Source of the DNA: Pseudomonas nunensis | Lineage (GTDB): Bacteria; Pseudomonadota; Gammaproteobacteria; Pseudomonadales; Pseudomonadaceae | Assembly (NCBI RefSeq): GCF_024296925.1 | Contig: NZ_CP101125.1 | Coordinates: 2,172,501 to 2,236,500, forward strand | Length of the DNA: 64,000 nucleotides | Direction: 5' to 3' | Shown: positions 10,801 through 33,661 of the stretch, piece by piece | How the letters are laid out: each line of letters opens with the position of its first letter | Position numbering within the stretch: the first letter of the stretch is position 1 | Position numbers and translations under genes: made by a program | Notes under the pieces: model-generated | What the model was told of the DNA's origin: nothing | Databases searched by the model: none | What the model saw: the letters and a program-made list of their open reading frames with translations, nothing else

Positions 10801-13800
10801 TTCGGCGCTGCATATTCACGGCTCACCAGCGACGACAGGCCCGGCGCGGGCAGGGCGCCGCGATCCAGTTTGCCGTTGGTGGTCAGCGGCCAGGTGTCGA
10901 GCGTGACGAAGGCACTCGGGACCATGTGTTCGGCCAGCACCTCGGCCAATTGCGTGCGTAACGTGGCCAATTCCGGCGCGGCGTCATCCTCGGCAATCAG
11001 GTAGGCGACCAGGCGCTTGTCGCCCGGTACGTCTTCGCGGACCGTGACCACGGCTTCACGCACGCCAGGGCAGGCGAGCAGTTGCGCTTCGATTTCGCCG
11101 AGTTCGATGCGGAAACCACGGATCTTGATCTGCGAATCGTTGCGGCCGATGTAGACGATGCCGCCATCCGCGCGATAACGCGCGACGTCGCCGGTGCGAT
11201 AGAGGCGCTGCGGCCCGTAAGGGTCGGCGATGAAGCGTTCGGCATTCAGCTCCGGGCGGTTCAGGTAATTGCGCGCCACACCGGCGCCGCCAATGTAGAT
11301 CTCGCCGTGCACGCCGACAGGCACTGGCCGCTGATAGTCATCGAGGATGCGCAGGCACAGGTCCGGCAGCGCGGTGCCGATCAGGCTTGGCGCACCGGCA
11401 TCGATTTCACTTTGGGTCACTGCGTGATAGGTGGCGTGCACGGTGATTTCGGTGATCCCGTACATGTTCACCAGCCGCGTTTGCGCCAGTGGCGTGCGGG
11501 CGATCCATGGCCGCAGGCTGATAAAGTCCAGCGCCTCGCCACCAAAGATCACTTCGCGCAACCCATGCACCTGGTCGCTGCGGCCACTGGCGTCGATGAA
11601 TTGGCGGAAGGCACTTGGCGTCTGGTTCAGCACGGTCACGTTCTGGCGACAGACCAAGCCATAGAACTCATCCGCCGAGCGGGCCACGTCGGTCGGCACG
11701 ATCACCAGTTTGCCGCCGTAACTCAGCGCGCCCCAGATTTCCCAGACCGAGAAGTCGAAGGCGAACGAGTGGAAGAGCGTCCAGACGTCATCGCGATTGA
11801 AGCGGAACAGCTCGCGGGTGGTGTCGAACAGCCGCGCGACATTGCCATGCTCGACCAGCACGCCTTTGGGCAAACCGGTGGACCCGGAGGTATAGATGAC
11901 ATAAGCCAGATGCTGCGGCAGCGTATCGACCACAGGATTGATATCGAACGATGCATCCGACAGCGAATATTCGTCGCTCTCGGTATTCAACAGCACCACC
12001 CGGATATCCAGCGCCGGCAGCACGTCGAGGCAGTCTGGCTGCGCGAGCATCACCACCGGGGCGCTGTCGCTCAGCAGATAGTTGAGGCGTTCGGCCGGGT
12101 AGGCCGGGTCCAGCGGCACATACGCGGCGCCGGCCTTGAGCACACCGAGCACGGCGCAGACCATTTCCAGCCCGCGACCGCTGAGAATCGCCACCCGATC
12201 ATCGGCTTTCACCCCGAGCGCCAGCAGTTGCGCGGCGATGCGGTTGGCCCTGCGATTCAGTTTGCGGTAACTCATGTGTACGTCGCCAAACACCAGGGCA
12301 ACGTTCTCTGGATGGGTGGCTGCGAACTGCTCAAAACGTTGATGAATCAACAGCCCCGGCGCACGCACCTGCAACGGCGGACGCAGCGCTGGCGACGCCT
12401 GGCTTTGCGCCGGGCTCAGCAACGGCAAGGCACGCACCGCTTGATCGGCGTTGTCGAGCATGGCGCCGAGCAGGGTCTGGAAGTGCTGGGCGAAGCGCTC
12501 GACCGTCGCGCGGTCGAACAGGTCGGTGGCGAACTCGATCACACCGCTCAACTCGCCACCTTCATCGGCGAGGGTCAGCATCAGGTCGAATTGCGAGGTT
12601 TCCCGGGCTTGCGCCAAAGCGGTCAGGGTCAGCCCCGGCAACGCCAGTTCGCCGCCGTCCGGGGTGTTGTTCAGCGACAGCGCCACCTGGCACAGCGGGT
12701 TGTGGCTCAGTGCACGGGGCGGCTGCAAGGCGTCGATCACTTGCTCGAACGGAATGTCCTGGTGTTCGTGGGCGGCGAGGGTGGTTTCCTTGATCTGCGC
12801 CAGCAACTGGGCGACGCTCGGGTTGTCTTGCAGACGAACGCGCAGGGCCAGCGTATTGACGAAGAAACCGATCAGGGCTTCGACTTCGGTGCTGCCACGG
12901 TTGGCGGTCGGCACGCCGATCACCACGTCCGGCTCGTTGCCCAGACGCGCCAGCACCACCGACCACGCGGTCAGCAGCGCCATAAACAGCGTGACGTCGT
13001 GTTCCCGGCAGAACTGCTCCAGACGTTCGCGTATTTGCGGCGCAATCACCACCGGCACGTCGCTGCCACGATAGCTTTGCATCGCCGGGCGTGGACGGTC
13101 GGTGGGCAGGGACAACAAGGTCGGTGCGCCCCTGAGGTGCTCACGCCAGAACTCGACTTGTCGGCTCAGGCGTTCGCCGCTCAAGCAGCGTCTTTGCCAC
13201 GCGGCGTAATCGGCGTACTGGATCGCGAGGGGCGGCAGCGGATCGGGCTGTTGTTGGCTGAAGGCGCCGTAAAGCGCGGCGAACTCCTTGACCAGCACGC
13301 CAATCGACCAGCCATCGGAGATGATGTGGTGCTGGGTGATCAGCAGGATGTATTCGTCATCGGCCAGGCGCAGCAAGCGACCGCGAATCAGCGGGCCGTT
13401 GTGCAGATCGAACGGCGCGCTGGCTTCGCTGTGACTCAGTCGTGCCGCCGTGTGACTGGCTTCTTCGTAGGGCAGGGCCCGCAAGTCCTGCTCGGCGAGG
13501 GCAAAACCGGACTCCGGCGCGGCAATCCGTTGCACCGGTTGCTCACCGATCCGTTCAAACGTGGTGCGCAAACTTTCGTGGCGCGCCACCAGTTGATCGA
13601 GCGCGGCTTTGAGCGCGGGCAGATCCAGCGTCCCGCGCAGAAGCAAAGAGGCGGGCATGTGGTAAGCGGTGCTCGCGTTCGGATCGAGCTGATCGAGGAA
13701 CCACAACCGTTGTTGGGAAAAGGACAGTACCAGCGGCGCGTCGCGGTCGACGACGGTGATCGCGTCGGGCTGGACTGATTCAAGGGTGCCGACACTTTTC

Positions 13801-16800
13801 GCCAGCTCCGCCACCGTTGGATGACTGAACAATTCCCGCAACTTCAATTCGCCGCCCAAGGTTTGGCGAACCCGGGCAACCAATTGCGCCGCGAGCAGTG
13901 AATGCCCGCCCAGTTCAAAGAAACCGTCGCGACGACCGACGCGTTCAAGGCCCAGCAGCTCCTGGAAAATCAGCGCCAAGGCCTGCTCGGTCGAGCCTTC
14001 AGGCGCCTCGTAACTGCGCTCGGACATGGCATCCAGATCCGGTTCCGGCAATGCGTTCTGATCCAGTTTGCCGTTGGCGGTCAGTGGATACGCCGACAAG
14101 CTGACGAAGGCGCTGGGGATCATGTAATCCGGCAGGGTGGCGCCGAGTTGCAGGCGCAGCGCGGCGATTTCCAGCACCACGCCGGGTTGCGGAATCAGAT
14201 ACGCGATCAGGCGCTTGCTGCCGGTTTTGTCATCGCTGGCCAGCACGCGCACTTCAAACACGCCGTCACAGGCCTGGAGTTTCGCTTCGATTTCACCCAG
14301 CTCGATGCGGAAACCACGAATCTTGACCTGGGCATCCATCCGTCCCAGATGCACAATTTCGCCATTGCCGAGCAACTTGCCCAGGTCGCCGGAGCGGTAC
14401 AGCCGCTCACGCGGGCGGAAGGGATCGACGATAAAGCGTTCGGCGGTCAGCTCGGGACGGTTCAGGTATCCACGGCCGACGCCCTGGCCACCGACGCAGA
14501 TTTCCCCAGGCACTCCGACCGGCATCAGGCGTTGTTGCGCGTCCATGATGTAGGTCACGGTGGTCGGGATCGGCCGCCCGACATTCGAAATGCCCTCGGC
14601 GATATCCGCCGCTTCCAAGTGTTTGTAGGTCACGTGGACGCAGGTTTCGGTGATGCCGTACATGTTGATCAGCGCGACATGCGGGAAGGCACGATGGAAC
14701 GCATCGAGGCGGGCCGGTTCGAGGCTTTCGCCGCCGAGGATCACGTAGCGCAGCTGCGCCAGGGTGACATCCGGGCGGGATGTGGCGACGCCGCTAAGCT
14801 GATGGAACGCCGACGGCGTCTGGTTGAGCACGGTGATGCCGTCGCTTTCGATAAACGCGAGGAAGTCCTGCGGATCCCGGCGCAGGGCTTCGGGCACCAG
14901 GCTCAGGCGGGCGCCGTGCAGTAGCGCGCCAAACATCTCCCAGACCGAAAAGTCGAAGGCGTTGGAGTGGAACAGCGACCAGACATCATCGGCGTCGAAA
15001 TGGAACGGCGTGCGGCTGTTGTGCAGCAGGCGGATGACATTGCGGTGTTCCAGCAACGCGCCTTTCGGCTGCCCGGTGGAGCCCGAGGTGTAGATCACGT
15101 AACACAGATGATCCGGCGCATTGACGTTCGACAGGTTCACCGAGGCGCGCTGCACTTCGGGCGAAGTCTGAGTGCTCAGGGGGTTGGGGTCGAACACTTC
15201 GATGCCCAGTTCGCCCAGTTCTGCGGCCATGTCCGCCAGGGCAATCGCCTTGCGCGCGCCACTGTCCTGCAGCACATACGCGATGCGGTCCGACGGTGAG
15301 GTTGGATCGATGGGCACATACGCCGCGCCGGATTTGAGCACGGCGAGGGTGGCGACGATCATGTCCAGCGAGCGTTCGAGCAGGATCGCGACGAGGTCTT
15401 GCGGCACCACACCGGCGGCGCGCAGTCGGCGGGCGAGTTGGTTCGACAATTCGTTGAGCGCGCGGTAGGTCAGGCTTTGCGTGCCCATGCTCACCGCGAT
15501 GCTTTGCGGCGTGCGGCGGGCCTGCTCTTCGAACATCTGATGCAGGGTGGTTTCTTCCGGGTAGGCGGCTTCCGTGTCGTTCCAGTCCAGCGCCTGGTGT
15601 TGCTGTTCGCGAGCATCCAGCAGCGGCACCTCATCGACGCGCTGCGTGCTGTCATTGGCGAAGGCTTCGAGCAGGCGCACGTAGTGCCGCGTCATTTGTT
15701 CGATGAAGTCTTCGTCGAACATCTGCGCGTTATAGGTCAGGCGGCCCATCCACTGTTGTTCACCGGCCTCGACCAGCAAGTGCAGGTCGTTCTTGCCATA
15801 GCCGAGGTTGGTTTCCAGTGTCTGTACCGTCACACCGGCGACAACTTCCGAGGTTTTGGCGGCCTGTTCGAAGTTGAACAACACATCGAACAACGCGGTG
15901 CGGCTCATGTCCTTGTCGGGATTCAGCGCGAGCACCAGTTGATCGAACGGCATGTAGCGATGGCGCGAGGCTTGCGCCTGAGTGTCTGCAACCTGTTCAA
16001 GCAGGGCCTGCAAAGTCGTGTGGTTGTCGCAGGAGTTACGCAGCACTGACAAATTGCCGATCGGGCCAACCAGTTCTTTGACTGCCAGATCTTCGCGGCA
16101 AGTGGCGGTGGTGCCAATCACCAATTCGTCGTGCCCGGCATAGCGGCGCAACAGCGCGGTGAAGGCGCTGAGGGCCAGGGTATTAGCGTCGACGCCGGCC
16201 TGTTCGGCGGCAGCGTTCAGGCGCTTGACCAGTTTTGTGTCGATCAGGAACGCATGCGTCGCCTCGGCGTAGGTGTGCACCGCATTACGCGGACGGTTCA
16301 GCGGCAATTCCATCGCTTGCAACTTGCCGCGCAATTGATAGGCCCAGAATGAACGCAGGGTTTCACTGACCGCCGCCGGGAACTGGCGCTGCCAGGCGGC
16401 GAAGTCGCGGTAGCGCACGGTCAGTGCCGGCAATCGGGCAGGGCGGTCGGCGCAGGCAGCAGCGTAGAGTTCCAGCAGATCGCGGCGGATTACTTGCATC
16501 GACGCTCGGTCAGCCAGCAAGTGGTGCACGGCAATCGCGAGCACGGCGTCGTGCTCGTCGCTGTGTACCAACGTGGCCCGCACCAGGCTGCCACCATCCA
16601 TTTGCAATGGTTGGCGGGTGGATTCCAGTGCCAGCGCGGCGATTTGTTCCGGCAGTGCTTGCACCACCGTCAGTGGCAACACCGCTTCACCGTCGAAACG
16701 CTGCCAGGCACTGGCGCCGTCGGAAATCACCCGGCAGCGCAGGATGTCATGCCGGGCCAGCAGCCCGTCGAGGGCGGTTTGCAGCGCCGGCTGATTGATC

Positions 16801-18413
16801 TCGCCACGCAGCTCCAGCAGCAGCGGAATGTTGTGATAGATCGGGTTGGCGTCGTACAAATAGCCAGTTTCGAAGGTGTCGACGAACCAGATGCGCTCCT
16901 GGTGGAACGACAACGGCGTGCGGGCTTCTTCAGGCAGAGGCTGCACCGCCGGGAGATTCAGTTCAGGGTCGAGGTCGAGCGCGCCGATGCGGGTTTGCGG
17001 GGCGTCGGTGAAGCAGCTCAACACCCGCTCGAAACGCTGGGCGATACGCTCAATCGTCGCCGCATCAAACAGCGCCGTCGAATACGACAAACTGCACGAC
17101 AGGCAGTCGCTGGAGTCATCGATGTGCAGCGACAAATCGTGTTGCGTCTGGTCCTTGCGCGACGGCAGGAATTCCAGGGTCAGGCCAGGCAGGCTCAGGG
17201 TTTCCGTGTCATTCGCAGCGTTGGTGTAGAGCATGGTCTGGAACACCGGGCTATGCCGGGTACTGCGCGGTGGCTTGAGCGCTTCGACCACTTGTTCGAA
17301 TGGCGTGTCCTGATAAACCGACGATTCCAGCATCAGCGTGCGGACTTGCAGCAACACCTCATCCAGCGTCGGGTTGGCGTGCAGCTTGACCCGCAGCGCC
17401 AGCGTATTAACGAAGAAGCCGATCAGCGACTGCACGTCCTGCCGGTCGCGATTGGCCGCGACCGTGCCGATCACCAGGTCCTGCTGGCCACTGATGCGCG
17501 CCAACAACACCGCCCACGCGGCCATCAAGGTCATGAACGGCGTGGCCGCGCGGGCCTGGGCGAAGCGGGTGATGTTGCTGGACAAGTCTGCAGGCAGATC
17601 GAAACTCAGGGTCGCACCGCGATAATCCTGCACTGCCGGGCGCGGTCGGTCGGTGGCCACCGTCAGCAAGGCCGGCGCGCCCGCCAGGTGACTGCGCCAG
17701 TATTCGACGTTCTTCGCCAAACGCTCACCATCGAGGTGACGGCGCTGCCAGGCGGCATAGTCGGCGTATTGAATCGACAGCGGTGGCAACGGGTCCGGTT
17801 GCTGGCGGGCGAAGGCCTGATACAGCGCGGCAAACTCCTTGACCAGCACATCAATGGACCAGCCATCGGAGATGATGTGGTGCTGGGTGATCAGCAGGCG
17901 GTATTCGTCATCCGCCAGGCGCAGCAGGCGACCGCGAATCAACGGGCCGTTCAGCAGATCGAACGGCGCAGCAGCCTCGGCGTCGCTGATGCGCTCGGCA
18001 CTGTGCGCGGCTTCTTCGGCGGACAGCGCGCGCAGGTCTTCTTCGATCAGGCTAAAGCCACACACAGGGCTGGCGATTACCTGCACTGGTTCATCACCCA
18101 CTCGTTCAAACGTGGTGCGCAAGCTTTCATGCCGGGCGACGAGACGATCCAGGGAGGCCTTGAGCGCAACGAGGTCCAGTGTGCCCCGCAGACGCAGCGC
18201 CGCCGGCATGTGATACGCCGTGCTGGCGGTCGGATCGAGCTGGTCGAGGAACCACAACCGTTGCTGCGAGAAAGACAGGGCCAGTGGCGCGCTACGGTCG
18301 GCGATGCTGATCGTGTCCGGCGTCTCGGCGACCCGCGCCGCACCGCGTTGCTGGAGAAGTCGCAGCAGGGCGGCACGTTTGAGCTGTTCCAGACTATCGT
18401 TTTGGCTGTTCAA
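4848..18413 (-). CDS. Mycin NRPS, second subunit (modules 6-9 with thioesterase)
   Basis: The protein has 4521 aa. Domain order with rough residues: C (46-480), a second divergent C (499-930), A (960-1460) and T (LGGHS near 1503); C, A and T (1560-2630); dual C/E, A and T (2650-3690); C (3700-4150), T (LGGIS, 4170-4250) and TE (4265-4521, Ser in GWSAGG near 4341, His in GTHH). My reading of the codes is DFWNIGMVH (Thr), DFWNIGMVH (Thr, expected to become Dhb) and DMKDLGMVD (Asp). The last module has no A domain and must be charged in trans, exactly as the chloro-threonine module of SyrE. The C domain before Asp has the dual-type HHLLLAEGD motif; the others are LCL-type. The gene follows the first mycin NRPS after 3 bp, so the two are one operon. 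The TE should release and lactonise the nonapeptide. The tandem C-C start is unusual. Confidence 0.95.
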   Translation of the reverse strand: MNSQNDSLEQLKRAALLRLLQQRGAARVAETPDTISIADRSAPLALSFSQQRLWFLDQLDPTASTAYHMPAALRLRGTLDLVALKASLDRLVARHESLRTTFERVGDEPVQVIASPVCGFSLIEEDLRALSAEEAAHSAERISDAEAAAPFDLLNGPLIRGRLLRLADDEYRLLITQHHIISDGWSIDVLVKEFAALYQAFARQQPDPLPPLSIQYADYAAWQRRHLDGERLAKNVEYWRSHLAGAPALLTVATDRPRPAVQDYRGATLSFDLPADLSSNITRFAQARAATPFMTLMAAWAVLLARISGQQDLVIGTVAANRDRQDVQSLIGFFVNTLALRVKLHANPTLDEVLLQVRTLMLESSVYQDTPFEQVVEALKPPRSTRHSPVFQTMLYTNAANDTETLSLPGLTLEFLPSRKDQTQHDLSLHIDDSSDCLSCSLSYSTALFDAATIERIAQRFERVLSCFTDAPQTRIGALDLDPELNLPAVQPLPEEARTPLSFHQERIWFVDTFETGYLYDANPIYHNIPLLLELRGEINQPALQTALDGLLARHDILRCRVISDGASAWQRFDGEAVLPLTVVQALPEQIAALALESTRQPLQMDGGSLVRATLVHSDEHDAVLAIAVHHLLADRASMQVIRRDLLELYAAACADRPARLPALTVRYRDFAAWQRQFPAAVSETLRSFWAYQLRGKLQAMELPLNRPRNAVHTYAEATHAFLIDTKLVKRLNAAAEQAGVDANTLALSAFTALLRRYAGHDELVIGTTATCREDLAVKELVGPIGNLSVLRNSCDNHTTLQALLEQVADTQAQASRHRYMPFDQLVLALNPDKDMSRTALFDVLFNFEQAAKTSEVVAGVTVQTLETNLGYGKNDLHLLVEAGEQQWMGRLTYNAQMFDEDFIEQMTRHYVRLLEAFANDSTQRVDEVPLLDAREQQHQALDWNDTEAAYPEETTLHQMFEEQARRTPQSIAVSMGTQSLTYRALNELSNQLARRLRAAGVVPQDLVAILLERSLDMIVATLAVLKSGAAYVPIDPTSPSDRIAYVLQDSGARKAIALADMAAELGELGIEVFDPNPLSTQTSPEVQRASVNLSNVNAPDHLCYVIYTSGSTGQPKGALLEHRNVIRLLHNSRTPFHFDADDVWSLFHSNAFDFSVWEMFGALLHGARLSLVPEALRRDPQDFLAFIESDGITVLNQTPSAFHQLSGVATSRPDVTLAQLRYVILGGESLEPARLDAFHRAFPHVALINMYGITETCVHVTYKHLEAADIAEGISNVGRPIPTTVTYIMDAQQRLMPVGVPGEICVGGQGVGRGYLNRPELTAERFIVDPFRPRERLYRSGDLGKLLGNGEIVHLGRMDAQVKIRGFRIELGEIEAKLQACDGVFEVRVLASDDKTGSKRLIAYLIPQPGVVLEIAALRLQLGATLPDYMIPSAFVSLSAYPLTANGKLDQNALPEPDLDAMSERSYEAPEGSTEQALALIFQELLGLERVGRRDGFFELGGHSLLAAQLVARVRQTLGGELKLRELFSHPTVAELAKSVGTLESVQPDAITVVDRDAPLVLSFSQQRLWFLDQLDPNASTAYHMPASLLLRGTLDLPALKAALDQLVARHESLRTTFERIGEQPVQRIAAPESGFALAEQDLRALPYEEASHTAARLSHSEASAPFDLHNGPLIRGRLLRLADDEYILLITQHHIISDGWSIGVLVKEFAALYGAFSQQQPDPLPPLAIQYADYAAWQRRCLSGERLSRQVEFWREHLRGAPTLLSLPTDRPRPAMQSYRGSDVPVVIAPQIRERLEQFCREHDVTLFMALLTAWSVVLARLGNEPDVVIGVPTANRGSTEVEALIGFFVNTLALRVRLQDNPSVAQLLAQIKETTLAAHEHQDIPFEQVIDALQPPRALSHNPLCQVALSLNNTPDGGELALPGLTLTALAQARETSQFDLMLTLADEGGELSGVIEFATDLFDRATVERFAQHFQTLLGAMLDNADQAVRALPLLSPAQSQASPALRPPLQVRAPGLLIHQRFEQFAATHPENVALVFGDVHMSYRKLNRRANRIAAQLLALGVKADDRVAILSGRGLEMVCAVLGVLKAGAAYVPLDPAYPAERLNYLLSDSAPVVMLAQPDCLDVLPALDIRVVLLNTESDEYSLSDASFDINPVVDTLPQHLAYVIYTSGSTGLPKGVLVEHGNVARLFDTTRELFRFNRDDVWTLFHSFAFDFSVWEIWGALSYGGKLVIVPTDVARSADEFYGLVCRQNVTVLNQTPSAFRQFIDASGRSDQVHGLREVIFGGEALDFISLRPWIARTPLAQTRLVNMYGITEITVHATYHAVTQSEIDAGAPSLIGTALPDLCLRILDDYQRPVPVGVHGEIYIGGAGVARNYLNRPELNAERFIADPYGPQRLYRTGDVARYRADGGIVYIGRNDSQIKIRGFRIELGEIEAQLLACPGVREAVVTVREDVPGDKRLVAYLIAEDDAAPELATLRTQLAEVLAEHMVPSAFVTLDTWPLTTNGKLDRGALPAPGLSSLVSREYAAPKGAIETALAAAWQELLGVEQVGRDDHFFELGGHSFLVISLIERLRQSGLQLDVRTVFSAPTLRAMAKVLAGERSAAFIVPPNLIPADCAAIDPSMLPLLTLSQAEIDQIVADVPGGASNVQDIYPLSSLQEGILFHHLLLAEGDAYLMRSVIMFDQRSLLDDFLTAVQVVIDRHDILRSALRWSGLPQPVQIVHRHAPLPVITLESTEGEDALQMLRDKTDTHHLRLDLQVAPLIAAYVTYDPVREQWLLALLDHHLISDNVTLRLIMLEIQSILAGRRDSLPPSQPYRNFIAQAAAISQEEHETYFRHLLADVDETTAPYGVLDVRGNGASVTRAIEHLSDEVNAAIHRTARTQGVPTSVLFHAAWGLVVAATSGRDDAIFGTVLSGRSQGTTGADHALGMFINTLPMRIRLQDSSVSAIVQDAYQQLSELLTHEQASLALAQRCSGVDSALPLFTVILNCRHGDMVTASGEIVDEMDDWQGVEFLASETRTNYPIEIAVAAEETGFSLTAQSIAGIDPQRIAAYLANAVTALVEALERNPAQLANTLDVLPVAERQQLLNRFNDTATEFAPAQPIHGLFEAQVRARPQAIALVHEDQQLSYAQLNRRANHLARRLIALGLQPDQRVALCAERSLEMIVGLLGVLKAGGAYVPIDPAHPVERMAFMLSDSTPLAVLTQQALATQLPVGETPLLLLDERESLLAADDPVYDLDPVIPGLTPNHLAYVIYTSGSTGQSKGVMVEHHSVHNFWQVLQRTTHQHCPEYATVALNAGFYFDMSIKGISQLFSGHKLVIIPQQIRGSGNELLDFLEQHQVHAFDSTPSQLDGLLNAGLLERSSYQPVSVLLGGEAINAAMWSKLRDCQSIRFYNMYGPTEATVDATIDLIRDLGEKPSIGRPFANVQVHVLDAHGQPTPLGVAGELHIGGAGVARGYLNRPEMSAERFIADPFSSLPQARLYKTGDLGRWQADGTLEYLGRNDFQVKIRGFRIELGEIENALLACPGVREAVVIAREDNPEDGKRLVAYVCGDAVTVEQLRAELLKNLPEYMVPSAYVQLDVLPLTSNGKLDRRALPAPGQDSLASRAYEAPQGETEIAIAGIWENLLHLDQVGRHDGFLELGGHSLLAVQLLSRLRRKLGARLTLRELFDAPTVRGLAALVNAAVPTEAQPIPLANRKARLPLSFSQQRLWFLDHLDHAAGAAYHLPLALRLNGVLHTPALRQALDRLVARHETLRTTFELIDGEPVQKIAPADQRFQLLEQDLRELAPEQRDAALARFGDANASELFDLSSGPLVRGYLVQLDDEEHVLFVTLHHIVSDGWSNSVLAHELTVLYTAFAQGLKDPLPALPLQYADYAVWQRQWLNGPALQAQTDFWRAHLDGAPSLLNLPLDRPRPAVQSYAGGIIDCVLPPELSSRLRAFSQAQGSTLFMTLLAGWSTLMTHLSGQDDVVVGTPVANRPRTELEGLIGFFANTLALRVTTEREASVGDLLTRIKGLTLAAFSHQDLPFEQVVSTLQPTRSMSHSPLFQVMLSLNNTPPAPLQLPNLTVQSVDSAHTTTQFDLSLSLIDDVETITGSLQYASDLFDIATVQNIIVLFIQVLETLVSDARQPVGALLEALPTLVRSESAPETLEVQELPFEAPQGDTELAIAKIWLELLKLEQVSRHDDFFRLGGISLMAVQMTSRLRKVLGKPIAVRDLFVEPTIAGFARTLDTQSRPTSRNNLVPIRRGGSQRPLFLVHPLGGEVGYARDLAPSLDPEVPVYGLAATGFVAGEVPLRTLPAIAARYLAAIREVQAQGPYRFAGWSAGGLIAYEMANQVIASGEQVEFIGIIDTSAEVGAEEREVLTEAQFLMSWLPEDMDPGLFDQLSPLVANGEIEPMLALCTTHGLLPEELSQGIDAATLRTHLAVAYATRLAVGAYVSPELPVTVSLFTALQQERDDPTLGWRTLQGDRVTIKALRGTHHTLVRAPYVDALGEAISYALKGKSK
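15624..16919 (-). other. Extra divergent condensation-like domain (C2) in the mycin NRPS
   Basis: Residues 499-930 of the second mycin NRPS form a complete C-fold domain placed directly after a normal LCL domain and before the Thr6 A domain. It starts SFHQERIWFVDTFE instead of SFSQQRLWFLDQL. Its active-site motif is HHLLADR (His629/His630) rather than HHxxxDG, and the usual IGFFVNTLALR is replaced by VGPIGNLSVLRN. The catalytic second His is retained. Non-canonical C subclasses with such features include domains for modified amino acids (dehydration) and interface domains that recruit trans-acting beta-hydroxylases. Which applies here is not decided by the sequence. Confidence 0.75.
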
Positions 18414-18416
18414 TTT

Positions 18417-33269
<14,853 letters not shown>

Positions 33270-33445
33270 ATCGGAAACACCTGTTTCTAAGTCAATTAAG
33301 GCTCGTCTCCGTTCGATGGGCAGATATACCTGAGGGGCTGGGCTGAGCATCGACGTGACGAAACGTAGGTCGTGGAGAGGGCGATTTTCGCGGCGCGGAC
33401 TGGTCGTTCGAGCGCCTTGACGGTCTCTCCACAGGGTCGGAAAAA

Positions 33446-33490
33446 ATTAGAACATCCACGGCCGACTGTCTGTCATGGGAAGCAGGGACA
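33446..33490 (-). promoter_or_regulatory. Candidate promoter with syr-syp-like box, mycin NRPS / cupin divergent region
   Basis: The 392-bp gap between the mycin NRPS (33269, minus) and the cupin gene (33662, plus) holds a 20-bp dyad at 33471-33490, TGTCATGGGAAGCAGGGACA on the plus strand. On the minus strand it reads TGTCCC-N11-ACA followed by a second GACA. A -10-like TCTAAT (33446-33451) lies 19 bp downstream on the minus strand. It fits the published syr-syp box (TGtCccg-N6-cggGaCA). The same site could serve the divergent cupin-MFS operon. No gene is seen elsewhere in the gap. Confidence 0.6.
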
Positions 33491-33661
33491 AGCGTGCCGA
33501 TGCACCGGCGCGGCGCTTTGGATCTGGGGAGTGGGCTGCTATAAAAGCCCGAGCAAAATCTTCAGCCAGCCCGTGTCCGGCTCTCGACTGTCTCGAGAAA
33601 AATCGATGCTTTCCCAGAGACCGAACGCCATCCCTTGGGTGTACTTGCGAGAGCCATTGAA

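Noticed and set aside
33270..33350. 27-residue N-terminal extension of the first mycin NRPS
   Set aside because: The ATG at 33350 has no ribosome site, while the ATG at 33269 has CAGGTG at the right distance.
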